6,913 nt of DNA, taken from assembly GCA_015493675.1 (NCBI GenBank), contig WGCR01000172.1, positions 1 to 6,913 on the forward strand. The letters run 5' to 3'. Positions 1 through 5,900 of the stretch are shown here, one piece after another. The DNA comes from Anaerolineae bacterium. GTDB taxonomy: Bacteria; Chloroflexota; Anaerolineae; J102. Position 1 is the stretch's first letter; each line of letters starts with the position of its first letter. A model generated the notes under the pieces. The model did not search any database. It was not told the DNA's origin and worked only from the letters and a program-made list of their open reading frames with translations. A program made the position numbers and the translations under genes.

Positions 1-132
1 GGCATCGTCCTCTGCATAAATCACTTCACGCGCAGCAAAATGCTGCATACGCATGTGCTGGACGATGATCGCTTGCTCTGCTTCTGTCAAACCGGCAAAG
101 AGCGTGGCGCGTTTCACTAGGTTAGATATCAC
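1..132 (-). CDS. Crp/Fnr-family transcriptional regulator, N-terminal fragment (cut by window edge)
   Basis: The 44 visible codons begin at a GTG and run off the left edge without a stop. The peptide contains LFAGLTEAEQAIIVQHMRMQ followed by FAAREVIYAEDDA. This is the opening pattern of the cyclic-nucleotide-binding-like beta-roll of Crp/Fnr regulators: 'LF.gL...e...i' and then a strand leading to 'g..i...gd'. Family members usually bind an effector (cAMP, a redox cofactor or similar) in this domain and DNA through a C-terminal helix-turn-helix, which is not visible here. The GTG was chosen because AAGGAGG lies 11 nt upstream and no ATG sits between them. The gene is downstream of the SH3b gene on the same strand, but a terminator separates them, so it probably has its own promoter. 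A cNMP-binding-domain protein without an HTH cannot be excluded. Confidence 0.7.
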   Translation of the reverse strand, partial: MISNLVKRATLFAGLTEAEQAIIVQHMRMQHFAAREVIYAEDDA

Positions 133-143
133 GTGGCGTTTTA

Positions 144-150
144 CCTCCTT
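144..150 (-). promoter_or_regulatory. Strong Shine-Dalgarno for the Crp-like gene
   Basis: On the minus strand this reads AAGGAGG, a full anti-16S match, 11 nt before the GTG start at 132. The spacing is slightly long. It matters because it decides the non-ATG start. Most other genes in the window have no recognisable Shine-Dalgarno. Confidence 0.7.
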
Positions 151-160
151 ATTTTGACCC

Positions 161-183
161 AAAAAGAGCGTTCAACTCTTTTT
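161..183 (-). repeat. A/T-rich inverted repeat in the leader of the Crp-like gene
   Basis: AAAAAGAG (161-168) and CTCTTTTT (176-183) are perfect 8-bp arms around a 7-nt loop. They lie 11 nt upstream (in minus-strand sense) of the Shine-Dalgarno. In the minus-strand transcript the stem ends in a U-run that is part of the stem itself. It could be a weak attenuator, an operator, or simply a low-complexity stem. Only three of the eight pairs are next to or include G-C, so stability is modest. Confidence 0.4.
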
Positions 184-220
184 TGGACCAGGATACTCCG
201 AGACGTGAACCCGGAGAGAA

Positions 221-238
221 TGGGGTAAGCTTACCCCA
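221..238. promoter_or_regulatory. Perfect 18-bp palindrome, candidate operator of the Crp-like gene
   Basis: TGGGGTAAGCTTACCCCA is a perfect, gapless palindrome about 90 bp upstream of the Crp-like start and just past the SH3b terminator. Having no loop makes it a poor RNA hairpin and a good binding site for a dimeric protein. The half-site does not match the E. coli Crp (TGTGA) or Fnr (TTGAT) consensus. Autoregulation by the adjacent regulator is an inference from position. I could not assign a convincing -35/-10 pair around it. Confidence 0.45.
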
Positions 239-272
239 AAATCTGTAAAAGCTCCAAAATGAAAGAAGCTTC

Positions 273-299
273 ATAAAAACAAGAGCGCGATAAGCGCCC
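273..299 (-). terminator. Intrinsic terminator of the SH3b-protein gene
   Basis: On the minus strand, 18 nt after the TAA stop, GGGCGC (299-294) pairs with GCGCTC (288-283) around a 5-nt TTATC loop. This gives six pairs including one G-U. A T-rich tract, TTGTTTTTAT, follows directly. The arrangement is that of a Rho-independent terminator and separates the SH3b gene from the Crp-like gene. Confidence 0.7.
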
Positions 300-316
300 A
301 AAGGAGAAAAACCGAA

Positions 317-1582
317 TTAATAGGTTCTTTGGAATGTGACGTCCCAGGAATAGTGGCCATGACAGGCGTTGCCATCGCGTAATGCCTGACAACTGGCGGC
401 ATCGGAACAGAAGCCCGCAGCAATGAAGGCCTCATCAGAAATCCGGTGGGGATCAGTGACCAGGCCATCGGCGGTTTGACTGACAACCGGGCTGCCGTCA
501 GCGGCTCGCACCACGCGCAGGCCGTCGCCATCGCCCAGAATCCATTCTGCCATGCCCGGGCCTTTGGAGCCGGTGACCTGCTCCACATGGCTGTAGATGC
601 CCAATACCGTCACACCGTCCAATGGCTGTCCATTGGCGTCGACCACTTTGACGCGTAATTGACGCTTTTCGCCGCAGTGAAGGGAGGGGCCATCAAAATA
701 GCCGCCATTCTCTTGTGGTCCCCACAGGCGCACGCTGGCTACGACAAAATCGACATCCGGCTTGGGCGGTTGCGTGGGTGTGGGAGGAGCAGCGGGCGTG
801 GCCGTAGCCGGAGGCGGCGCGATGTTGGCCGCGACTGGAATGCCCCCGGTGTCGCCGGTGATGGAGACGATGGCGTCATACACCCACCCCAGCACTTCGT
901 TAGGCAAGCGGATCTGCCACCAGTCGCCCGCCGCATTTTTGGCTACAATGCGAACGTTATCGCCATCACTCAAGGAACCCACAACCGGATAGGCGGTGCC
1001 GGGGCCGCCGCGTACATTAATCGTTTTGGCGGCGACGACCATGGGCTTGGGTTCGGGCGTGGCAGTGGGTTCTGTGGTGGCGGTAGGCTGCACGACTTCG
1101 GCAACCTCTTGCGGCGTTGCCGTGGCGACGGGCGCCGCTGAGCTGGCTGGCGGCGGTGTCGGCGTCGGCGGAACCATCGTCGGTGTGGCGGTTGGCGAAG
1201 GCAGCGGCGTCGGCGTGGGCAAATAACGCGCCAACGCTGCCTGCGGAGCGCCCAGTTTCAGCGCCAATCGCGCCAGCGCTGACAATTGTTGGGGGGTCTG
1301 TCCCTGGCGGGCGGCGCGTTCCAAGACGCCCGAAACCAATAACTCCAGATTGGGCGCATTGAGGCGGTTGAGCTGTTCGACAGCGTTATCGAAATCGCCC
1401 GTCGAGTCATATCCCAAAGCCACCAGGCCAACATACTGATCCTGCTGTTCTCCGGAAAGATCGCTGAGTTGGGTGGGGTGCAGACGGGGCAGGAACTGGG
1501 AGCCAGCCCACAGCCCCATCAAAAAACCCGCGATGACGCCAATAATGGCAATAAGCCAGGCATTTCTTTTTTGTTTTTTCAT
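317..1582 (-). CDS. Membrane-anchored bacterial SH3 (SH3b) domain protein with Thr/Pro-rich linkers
   Basis: The 421-aa protein starts MKKQKRNAW, followed by one hydrophobic segment (about residues 8-28) that acts as signal anchor or signal peptide. A helical region (about 38-120, with LVALGYDSTGDFDNAVEQL) resembles a single TPR-like unit. A Thr/Pro linker (121-181) leads to an SH3b domain (about 183-243; TINVRGGPGTAYPVVGSL, then DWWQIRLP and GWVYDAIV). A second Thr/Pro linker (255-275) leads to a C-terminal domain (277-421), predicted beta-rich, that I do not recognise. That domain has four cysteines (303, 392, 398, 407) that could form two disulfides outside the cell. SH3b domains often bind cell-wall or peptide ligands, but no enzymatic motif is visible. 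A TTG at 1657 would add 25 residues. The ATG at 1582 is preferred because it places a basic stretch directly before the TM segment. Neither start has a Shine-Dalgarno. A terminator follows the stop. The ligand and role are unknown. Confidence 0.8.
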   Translation of the reverse strand: MKKQKRNAWLIAIIGVIAGFLMGLWAGSQFLPRLHPTQLSDLSGEQQDQYVGLVALGYDSTGDFDNAVEQLNRLNAPNLELLVSGVLERAARQGQTPQQLSALARLALKLGAPQAALARYLPTPTPLPSPTATPTMVPPTPTPPPASSAAPVATATPQEVAEVVQPTATTEPTATPEPKPMVVAAKTINVRGGPGTAYPVVGSLSDGDNVRIVAKNAAGDWWQIRLPNEVLGWVYDAIVSITGDTGGIPVAANIAPPPATATPAAPPTPTQPPKPDVDFVVASVRLWGPQENGGYFDGPSLHCGEKRQLRVKVVDANGQPLDGVTVLGIYSHVEQVTGSKGPGMAEWILGDGDGLRVVRAADGSPVVSQTADGLVTDPHRISDEAFIAAGFCSDAASCQALRDGNACHGHYSWDVTFQRTY

Positions 1583-1721
1583 ATGCTGGAAATTGCGAAA
1601 GTCGTCGATATGATGGTTATCCACCGGCAGGGAGTAACGGCGAGGGCCGATAGACAAGAAAGGAGCCGAGAAGTGCGCTGATATCCGAAGTGTGTCTTCA
1701 GAAAATGTGCATCCCTCTGGC

Positions 1722-1745
1722 TCCTGTACCAGGATGTGCTATAAT
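1722..1745 (+). promoter_or_regulatory. Putative plus-strand promoter with extended -10, antisense to tRNA-Leu
   Basis: TGCTATAAT (1737-1745) is a perfect extended -10: TG, one base, then consensus TATAAT. No good -35 is present at 17 nt spacing. Instead a small palindrome, TCCTG-TAC-CAGGA (1722-1734), occupies the -35/spacer region and could be an operator. Transcription would start near 1752, cross tRNA-Leu in antisense and reach the ECF sigma gene at 1969 after about 217 nt. It is a sequence match only. Confidence 0.4.
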
Positions 1746-1785
1746 GTGGTGCAATGAACAGATAGCATCATAATCATGGAAAAGA

Positions 1786-1869
1786 TGCCGAAGGTGGGAC
1801 TCGAACCCACATGAGCCAATGCTCAACGGTGTTTGAGACCGTCGCGTCTGCCTATTCCGCCACTTCGGC
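1786..1869 (-). tRNA. tRNA-Leu, anticodon CAA
   Basis: On the minus strand the gene begins GCCGAAGTGGCGGAATAGGC and ends ACCTTCGGCA. The 7-bp acceptor stem GCCGAAG/CTTCGGC is perfectly paired and A is the discriminator. The anticodon stem ACGGT/ACCGT encloses the loop CTCAAAC, giving anticodon CAA, which reads UUG leucine codons. The T-arm carries GGTTCGAGTCC. The length of 84 nt, with a variable arm after the anticodon stem, fits a class II leucine tRNA. CCA is not encoded (TCT follows the discriminator), so it must be added after transcription. A promoter lies directly upstream. Confidence 0.96.
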
Positions 1870-1882
1870 TTTGCAACTAACA

Positions 1883-1911
1883 AGTATACTGGCTTAGCGC
1901 CCATTCGTCAA
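1883..1911 (-). promoter_or_regulatory. Sigma-70-type promoter of tRNA-Leu
   Basis: On the minus strand, TTGACG (1911-1906) and TATACT (1888-1883) are separated by exactly 17 nt. Each hexamer has one mismatch to the housekeeping consensus. Initiation is expected near 1876, a few bases before the mature 5' end at 1869. The site lies in the 99-bp gap shared with the divergent ECF sigma gene. Confidence 0.8.
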
Positions 1912-1968
1912 GCCCTTCTCAAGAAAAAACAGACGCTTTGCAAAGACATCAACAACGCTGTCGTTTTC

Positions 1969-2583
1969 ATGGACGAGTCACAACTCATCGCCGCTGCCCA
2001 AAATGGCGATCTCCCGGCCTTTAATCAACTGGTTCTGAAATATCAGAGCCTGGCCTACAATGTCGCTTATCGCATATTGGGCGATCCCGATCTGGCCGCA
2101 GACGCCGCACAGGATGCTTTTATCAAGGCGTATAAGGCGCTGGGCAGTTTTCATGGCGGCGCGTTCAAGCCCTGGATGCTGCGAATCGTAACCAACACCT
2201 GTTACGATTATCTGCGCGCCTCCAAGAGAAAACCTACCAACAGCCTGGATGACGAATTGGAAAAGGGAGACCATAATCCCCGTTTTCATGATCCCGGAGA
2301 GGGGCCGGAAAGCTATCTCGAACGCAAGGAGCTGAATCAGGCTATCCAGTGGGCCATCGGCCAGTTGAGTGATGATCATCGCACGGTGATCACGCTGGTG
2401 GATATTCAGGGTCTTTCATATGAAGAAGCAGCAGAGGTGTTGAACATCTCATTGGGCACGGTGAAGTCTCGTATCAGCCGGGGACGGGCCAAACTCCGGG
2501 ATATTTTGCAGGAACATCAGGAACTTTTACCCGAGCGTTATCGTTTTCCCCATAGAGAGCGCGTTGCATCCATCCGCCCATGA
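1969..2583 (+). CDS. ECF (extracytoplasmic function) RNA polymerase sigma factor, RpoE-like
   Basis: The 204-aa protein has the two-domain ECF layout and no sigma region 1 or 3. Region 2 spans about residues 18-88 and includes YQSLAYNVAYRILGD, the core-binding DLAADAAQDAFIKAYKAL and the -10-recognition stretch PWMLRIVTNTCYDYLR. A charged linker (about 89-118) leads to region 4 (about 123-177), whose helix-turn-helix LSYEEAAEVLNISLGTVKSR ends in ISRGRAKL. Such factors redirect RNA polymerase to a small regulon when released from an anti-sigma. The last codons overlap the next start as ATGA, so the two genes are translationally coupled. MDESQLIAAAQNGD is a typical ECF beginning, which supports this ATG although no Shine-Dalgarno precedes it. 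A C-terminal tail of about 25 residues follows region 4. I found no convincing ECF-type autoregulatory promoter (GGAAC-like) upstream. Confidence 0.92.
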   Translation: MDESQLIAAAQNGDLPAFNQLVLKYQSLAYNVAYRILGDPDLAADAAQDAFIKAYKALGSFHGGAFKPWMLRIVTNTCYDYLRASKRKPTNSLDDELEKGDHNPRFHDPGEGPESYLERKELNQAIQWAIGQLSDDHRTVITLVDIQGLSYEEAAEVLNISLGTVKSRISRGRAKLRDILQEHQELLPERYRFPHRERVASIRP

Positions 2584-3347
2584 AACATTCAGCCATTATT
2601 TCCGACGAATTGCTTTCCGCTTACATTGATCATGAGATTGATGAAGCGGAGCTTCGACGCGTGGAAACAGCGCTGGCTGCCGAGCCCGCCCTGCAACATC
2701 GGCTGGAGACATTGCAGACAACGGTGGCATTGATGAAAGGCGCGCCGGCGCTGGTTGTTCCGCGGGCTCTCACGCTTTCCGAGAGTCAGGTGCTGGCGGC
2801 GGGAGAACGGGTCAAAGGCGTCACACACCCCACTTTCTGGGAGCGCTGGCTGCCGCGTCTGATGCCCGTGGCTACGGCTGTCGTTGCCGTTATGTTTGTT
2901 TTCTCCCTCGTCTTTTCTTTACAGACAACGCCGATAAACACTTCCAAGCTGGCAATACGCGAGCAGCCAGCAGAAAAACCAACGCTCGCCGGGATCGAAC
3001 CGACGGAAGCGCCCGCGGTCATGGCCAGCGACGCCCAGAATGAAGCGGCCGAGGTGCAGATGTTGACCGTAGAGCAACCTGCCGCCGCCGAATCCGCTCA
3101 ACCTCGTTCTGTGGTATCTGAAGACGCCATGCCCGTCGCCCGTGAAAAGGCCAGCCCCCGCACCGCCATCGCAGAAACCAGCGTTCCCGAGGCTGCGCCT
3201 GCCGCTAAACCCGCGCCGGCCGAACCTACATCCCGTGAAATATCCTCCATGCCAGTCTCCTGGATCACCTGGCTGCTGGGCCTGTTGCTGATTCTGACGA
3301 TCTTCCTCACCTGGCAGATCACCTTTGTGCGTCCGAGACGACGATAG
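2580..3347 (+). CDS. Putative anti-sigma factor, two-TM membrane protein without zinc motif
   Basis: The 255-aa protein starts inside the sigma-factor stop (ATGA overlap). Residues 1-60 (SDELLSAYIDHEIDEAELRRVETALAAEPALQHRLETL) match the shape of anti-sigma N-terminal domains: a short helix with 'LSAYID.E', then a helix with 'L..hP.lq..l'. The HxxxCxxC zinc motif of ZAS anti-sigmas is absent, and the protein has no cysteine at all. A first hydrophobic helix spans about 93-114. A low-complexity Ala/Pro/Glu-rich segment (about 115-226) follows. A second hydrophobic helix at about 227-246 ends in RPRRR. Positive-inside reasoning puts both termini in the cytoplasm and the linker outside. The inferred role is to hold the sigma factor at the membrane until an envelope signal or protease releases it. 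Function rests on gene order and the N-terminal pattern, and the cognate signal is unknown. Confidence 0.75.
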   Translation: MKHSAIISDELLSAYIDHEIDEAELRRVETALAAEPALQHRLETLQTTVALMKGAPALVVPRALTLSESQVLAAGERVKGVTHPTFWERWLPRLMPVATAVVAVMFVFSLVFSLQTTPINTSKLAIREQPAEKPTLAGIEPTEAPAVMASDAQNEAAEVQMLTVEQPAAAESAQPRSVVSEDAMPVAREKASPRTAIAETSVPEAAPAAKPAPAEPTSREISSMPVSWITWLLGLLLILTIFLTWQITFVRPRRR

Positions 3348-3361
3348 ATCAGCTTCTGAAT

Positions 3362-3390
3362 TTGACAAGCGCCCGCCATCTGAATACAAT
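3362..3390 (+). promoter_or_regulatory. Sigma-70-type promoter of tRNA-Asn
   Basis: TTGACA (3362-3367) matches the -35 consensus perfectly. TACAAT (3385-3390) has one mismatch to the -10 consensus, and the spacer is exactly 17 nt. Initiation near 3397 lies about 13 nt before the mature tRNA 5' end. The site starts 15 nt after the anti-sigma stop. Confidence 0.88.
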
Positions 3391-3409
3391 AGCCCTTGCA
3401 ATTCGATAT

Positions 3410-3482
3410 TCCACCGTAGCTCAATTGGCAGAGCAGCCGGCTGTTAACCGGCATGTTCCTGGTTCGAGTCCAGGCGGTGGAG
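3410..3482 (+). tRNA. tRNA-Asn, anticodon GTT
   Basis: The 73-nt gene folds as a complete cloverleaf. The acceptor stem is TCCACCG/CGGTGGA with discriminator G. The D-arm is GCTC/GAGC, and the anticodon stem GCCGG/CCGGC encloses the loop CTGTTAA with anticodon GTT. The T-arm is CCTGG-TTCGAGT-CCAGG. CCA is not encoded (CCT follows). It has its own promoter and terminator and is therefore a monocistronic unit. Confidence 0.97.
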
Positions 3483-3486
3483 CCTG

Positions 3487-3512
3487 AAGCCGTCCGAGAG
3501 GGCGGCTTTTTT
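3487..3512 (+). terminator. Strong intrinsic terminator after tRNA-Asn
   Basis: AAGCCGTCC (3487-3495) pairs with GGGCGGCTT (3500-3508) in nine pairs, one of them G-U, around a GAGA tetraloop. A run of T (3507-3512) and then GTTGTTTT follow. No terminator separates the anti-sigma gene from the tRNA, so this one probably ends read-through from that operon too. Confidence 0.9.
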
Positions 3513-3524
3513 GTTGTTTTCTTA

Positions 3525-3553
3525 CAGACAGCATCATCCAACTATGCTAAAAT
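3525..3553 (+). promoter_or_regulatory. Putative promoter with extended -10, probably of the DUF255 gene
   Basis: CAGACA (3525-3530, matching the GACA half of TTGACA) and TAAAAT (3548-3553) are 17 nt apart. TG at 3545-3546 gives an extended -10. Initiation is expected near 3560, inside the first copy of a 12-bp sequence that recurs at the DUF255 start codon. The present leader would be about 270 nt and would contain the whole interspersed element. Confidence 0.5.
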
Positions 3554-3834
3554 AACCTCAGCCAACCAACCACGCGTCCTACCAACTCTCTAGAGCCTGT
3601 TATGAACTTCACGCCAAATCCTAATCATCTTCATATCATTCGCCTTTCGATTCGCCGCGGATGACGCTGAAAAATCGGATCATAGCGGATTTTCGCAGAA
3701 AAAATCCGTTTTCAATCCGAAAAATCAGCGGAAATCTGCCGCATCCGCGTTATCAGCAGCGAATCCCACGGGCAGATGCTGTGAATTCTCGATTTGACGT
3801 GGCCAAAGTGCATAACAGCTTCTAACCTCAGCCA
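3553..3834 (+). repeat. 12-bp direct repeat flanking the intergenic element
   Basis: TAACCTCAGCCA occurs at 3553-3564 and again at 3823-3834, 270 bp apart. The second copy abuts the right inverted repeat of the element and ends on the A of the DUF255 ATG. The first copy lies at the expected transcription start of the putative promoter. An exact 12-mer repeat in such a short region is unlikely by chance. The cause (a target duplication, local duplication or recombination scar) is not settled. Confidence 0.6.
3591..3824. repeat. MITE-like non-coding interspersed element with nested inverted repeats
   Basis: The ends are imperfect 20-bp inverted repeats: TAGAGCCTGTTATGAACTTC (3591-3610) against the reverse complement of 3805-3824, matching at 16 of 20 positions. 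Both ends start with TA, a possible 2-bp target duplication. The outer sequence GAGCCTGTTATGAAC resembles ends of some IS5-family elements from memory, which I could not check. Inside, GATTCGC-CGCGGAT (3649-3662) faces ATCCGCG (3743-3749) and GCGAATC (3759-3765). The core between them is built of degenerate CGGAT, GCGGATTTTCGCAG and AATCCG units. No convincing open reading frame is present. It could be a MITE, a short interspersed repeat or a structured leader RNA. Confidence 0.55.
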
Positions 3835-5900
3835 TGCCCAACCGACTTATCAACGCCACCTCTCCCTATTTGCTGCAACACGCCCACAATCCTGTCGACT
3901 GGTGGGAATGGGAGCCCGAAGCGCTGGCCCGCGCCCGAGATGAGGACAAGCCCATCTTCCTCAGCATCGGCTACGCGGCCTGCCACTGGTGCCATGTCAT
4001 GGCCCATGAATCCTTCGAGGACCCCGATATCGCCCGCATCCTCAATGAGCACTTCATCGCCATCAAGGTGGATCGGGAGGAGCGGCCTGATGTGGACGCC
4101 ATTTACATGGATGCGCTCACCGCCATGTCCGGCAGCGGCGGCTGGCCTATGTCCATGTTCCTCACGCCCGCGGGCGAGCCCTTCTACGGTGGAACCTATT
4201 TCCCGTCCACGGAGCGTTATGGCATTCCCTCTTTCCGGCGCGTGCTGCAAAGCATCATTCGCAGTTGGACAGAGCAGCGAGACCAGGTGCAGCGCAGCGC
4301 GGCGGCCATGCGCCAGCGATTGGCTTACAGCGCCGAACTCACAGTCCAGCCAGGCGATCTGACGACAGATATCCTGGATGGCGCATTCGATAGCATCATC
4401 GGCCTGTACGATGACTACGAGGGGGGATTCGGCAGCCGCCCCAAATTCCCTCAGGCCATGATCCTCGAATTCCTGCTGCGCCAATATGCCCGCACCGGCG
4501 ATCCGGCGCCGTTGGCCATGGTCGAACATTCGCTGCGCAAGATGGCCAACGGCGGCATCTATGACCAGTTGGGCGGCGGCTTTCATCGCTACAGCACCGA
4601 TGAGCACTGGCTGGCGCCTCATTTCGAAAAAATGCTCTATGACAACGCCCTGCTGGCCCGCGTCTATCTTTACGCATGGCAGATCACGGGCAAGGCCTTC
4701 TATCGCCGCATTGTGGAAGAAACCCTGGATTATGTGCTGCGGGAGATGACGCACCCTGCCGGGGGATTCTTCAGCACCCAGGATGCAGACAGCGAGGGGG
4801 AGGAGGGCAAGTTCTTCCTGTGGATGCCCGACGAAGTCGTCGCCGTGCTGGGCGAGGCCGAGGCGGAGCTTTTCAATCGCTATTACGATGTCTCAGAGCA
4901 GGGCAACTTCGAGGGCAAAAATATCTTGCACGTGCGCGAAGACCTGGACGCCCTGGCTCAGCGGCCCGACGCCCGCCCCGAGTACATCAACGCCTTGCGC
5001 GATGTGCTGGCTCACGCCCGGGAGCGGCTCTTTCTGGCCCGGGAGCAGCGCATCAAACCCGCGCGGGATGAAAAAATCCTGGCTGCATGGAATGGGTTGA
5101 TGATGCGGGCCTTTGCCGAAGCCGGCGCTGCGCTGGATCGCCCGGATTACACCGCCGCCGCCCGCCGCAATGCCGAATTCCTCCTGACGGCGATGACGGA
5201 TGACCGGGGACGCCTCTATCGATCATGGAAGGATGGCCGCGCCCAGCTCAGTGCATATCTCGAAGACTACGCCGACGTCGCCGAGGGTCTTGTTTTTCTC
5301 TATCAGAGCACATTCGAGGCCCGCTGGCTGCAAGAGGCGGAACGATTGTTGGAGATCATCCATCAGCATTTCTGGGATGAGGCGAAAGGCGCGGCATTTC
5401 ACACGGCGGACGATCACCCACAGCTCATCGTGCGGCGCAAAGATTTTCACGACGGCTCCGAGCCCGGCGGCAACAGCGCCTACGCCTCAGCCGCCCTGCG
5501 TCTGGCCCGACTGCTGGATCGTCCCCAACTGGCGCAGCGGGCCGAAACCATCTTCCGATTTGTGCGCCATCTGCTGCCCGCCCAGCCCATGGGATTCGGG
5601 CATTTGCTCTGCGCCCTGGACTTTTATCTGCGCCCTTCTCGCGAGATCGCACTCATCGGCGAGCGGGAGGACGCGGGCCTGCGGGCCATGCAGCGTCAGG
5701 TCGCCCGCCGCTTCCTGCCCGACACAGTAGTCGCGGGCGCCGCCCCTGACGCGGCCCTCGAATTGGAGGCGAAAATCCCCCTGTTGGCGGATCGCGTCGC
5801 CCTCGATGGTCGGGCCACAGCTTATGTCTGCCGCAACTTCGTTTGCAATCTGCCCGTCACCACGCCCGAAGCGCTGGCGGCGCAATTGAACGCCAGGTGA
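3834..5900 (+). CDS. Thioredoxin-domain protein of the YyaL/SPATA20 (DUF255) family
   Basis: The 688-aa length and layout match this family end to end. The N-terminus [20 protein letters not shown] is the family signature and fixes the ATG, although no Shine-Dalgarno precedes it. The thioredoxin-like domain (about 1-165) carries the CxxC site C50-H-W-C53, then [14 protein letters not shown] and [11 protein letters not shown]. The rest is an alpha/alpha-barrel region like those of N-acylglucosamine 2-epimerases and glycosidases. It holds conserved blocks RYSTDEHW (252-259), [10 protein letters not shown] (262-271), [10 protein letters not shown] (316-325) and [11 protein letters not shown] (412-422). 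The C-terminus has CRNFVC (C666, C671). No signal peptide is seen, so it is probably cytoplasmic. The family's substrate and reaction are not established, and the CxxC suggests a redox role linked to a sugar-like ligand. The nearest candidate promoter is about 280 nt upstream, beyond the inserted element. Its end converges with the hydrolase gene. Confidence 0.95.
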   Translation: MPNRLINATSPYLLQHAHNPVDWWEWEPEALARARDEDKPIFLSIGYAACHWCHVMAHESFEDPDIARILNEHFIAIKVDREERPDVDAIYMDALTAMSGSGGWPMSMFLTPAGEPFYGGTYFPSTERYGIPSFRRVLQSIIRSWTEQRDQVQRSAAAMRQRLAYSAELTVQPGDLTTDILDGAFDSIIGLYDDYEGGFGSRPKFPQAMILEFLLRQYARTGDPAPLAMVEHSLRKMANGGIYDQLGGGFHRYSTDEHWLAPHFEKMLYDNALLARVYLYAWQITGKAFYRRIVEETLDYVLREMTHPAGGFFSTQDADSEGEEGKFFLWMPDEVVAVLGEAEAELFNRYYDVSEQGNFEGKNILHVREDLDALAQRPDARPEYINALRDVLAHARERLFLAREQRIKPARDEKILAAWNGLMMRAFAEAGAALDRPDYTAAARRNAEFLLTAMTDDRGRLYRSWKDGRAQLSAYLEDYADVAEGLVFLYQSTFEARWLQEAERLLEIIHQHFWDEAKGAAFHTADDHPQLIVRRKDFHDGSEPGGNSAYASAALRLARLLDRPQLAQRAETIFRFVRHLLPAQPMGFGHLLCALDFYLRPSREIALIGEREDAGLRAMQRQVARRFLPDTVVAGAAPDAALELEAKIPLLADRVALDGRATAYVCRNFVCNLPVTTPEALAAQLNAR

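Noticed and set aside
196..216. CTCCG/CGGAG inverted repeat
   Set aside because: It has only five pairs with an 11-nt loop, which is common by chance and has no supporting context.
659..1141. Plus-strand open frame of about 160 codons
   Set aside because: It is antisense to the Thr/Pro linkers and SH3b domain. The Gly/Arg-rich peptide is what reversed Pro/Thr codons give.
1698..1904. Small minus-strand open frame of 68 codons
   Set aside because: It runs across the whole tRNA-Leu gene, so it is a tRNA shadow and not a protein gene.
2919..3541. Minus-strand open frames over the anti-sigma gene and tRNA-Asn
   Set aside because: They are antisense to the low-complexity linker and to the tRNA, with no domain or start signal.
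3591..3824. CRISPR array or phage attachment site at the repeated sequences
   Set aside because: The repeats are inverted and degenerate, with no regular spacers. No integrase is nearby and tRNA-Asn is not partly duplicated downstream.
3828..4754. Long open frame (about 308 codons) on the minus strand
   Set aside because: It lies entirely antisense to the well-conserved DUF255 gene and arises from its GC-rich codons. The peptide shows no recognisable domain and there is no ribosome binding site.
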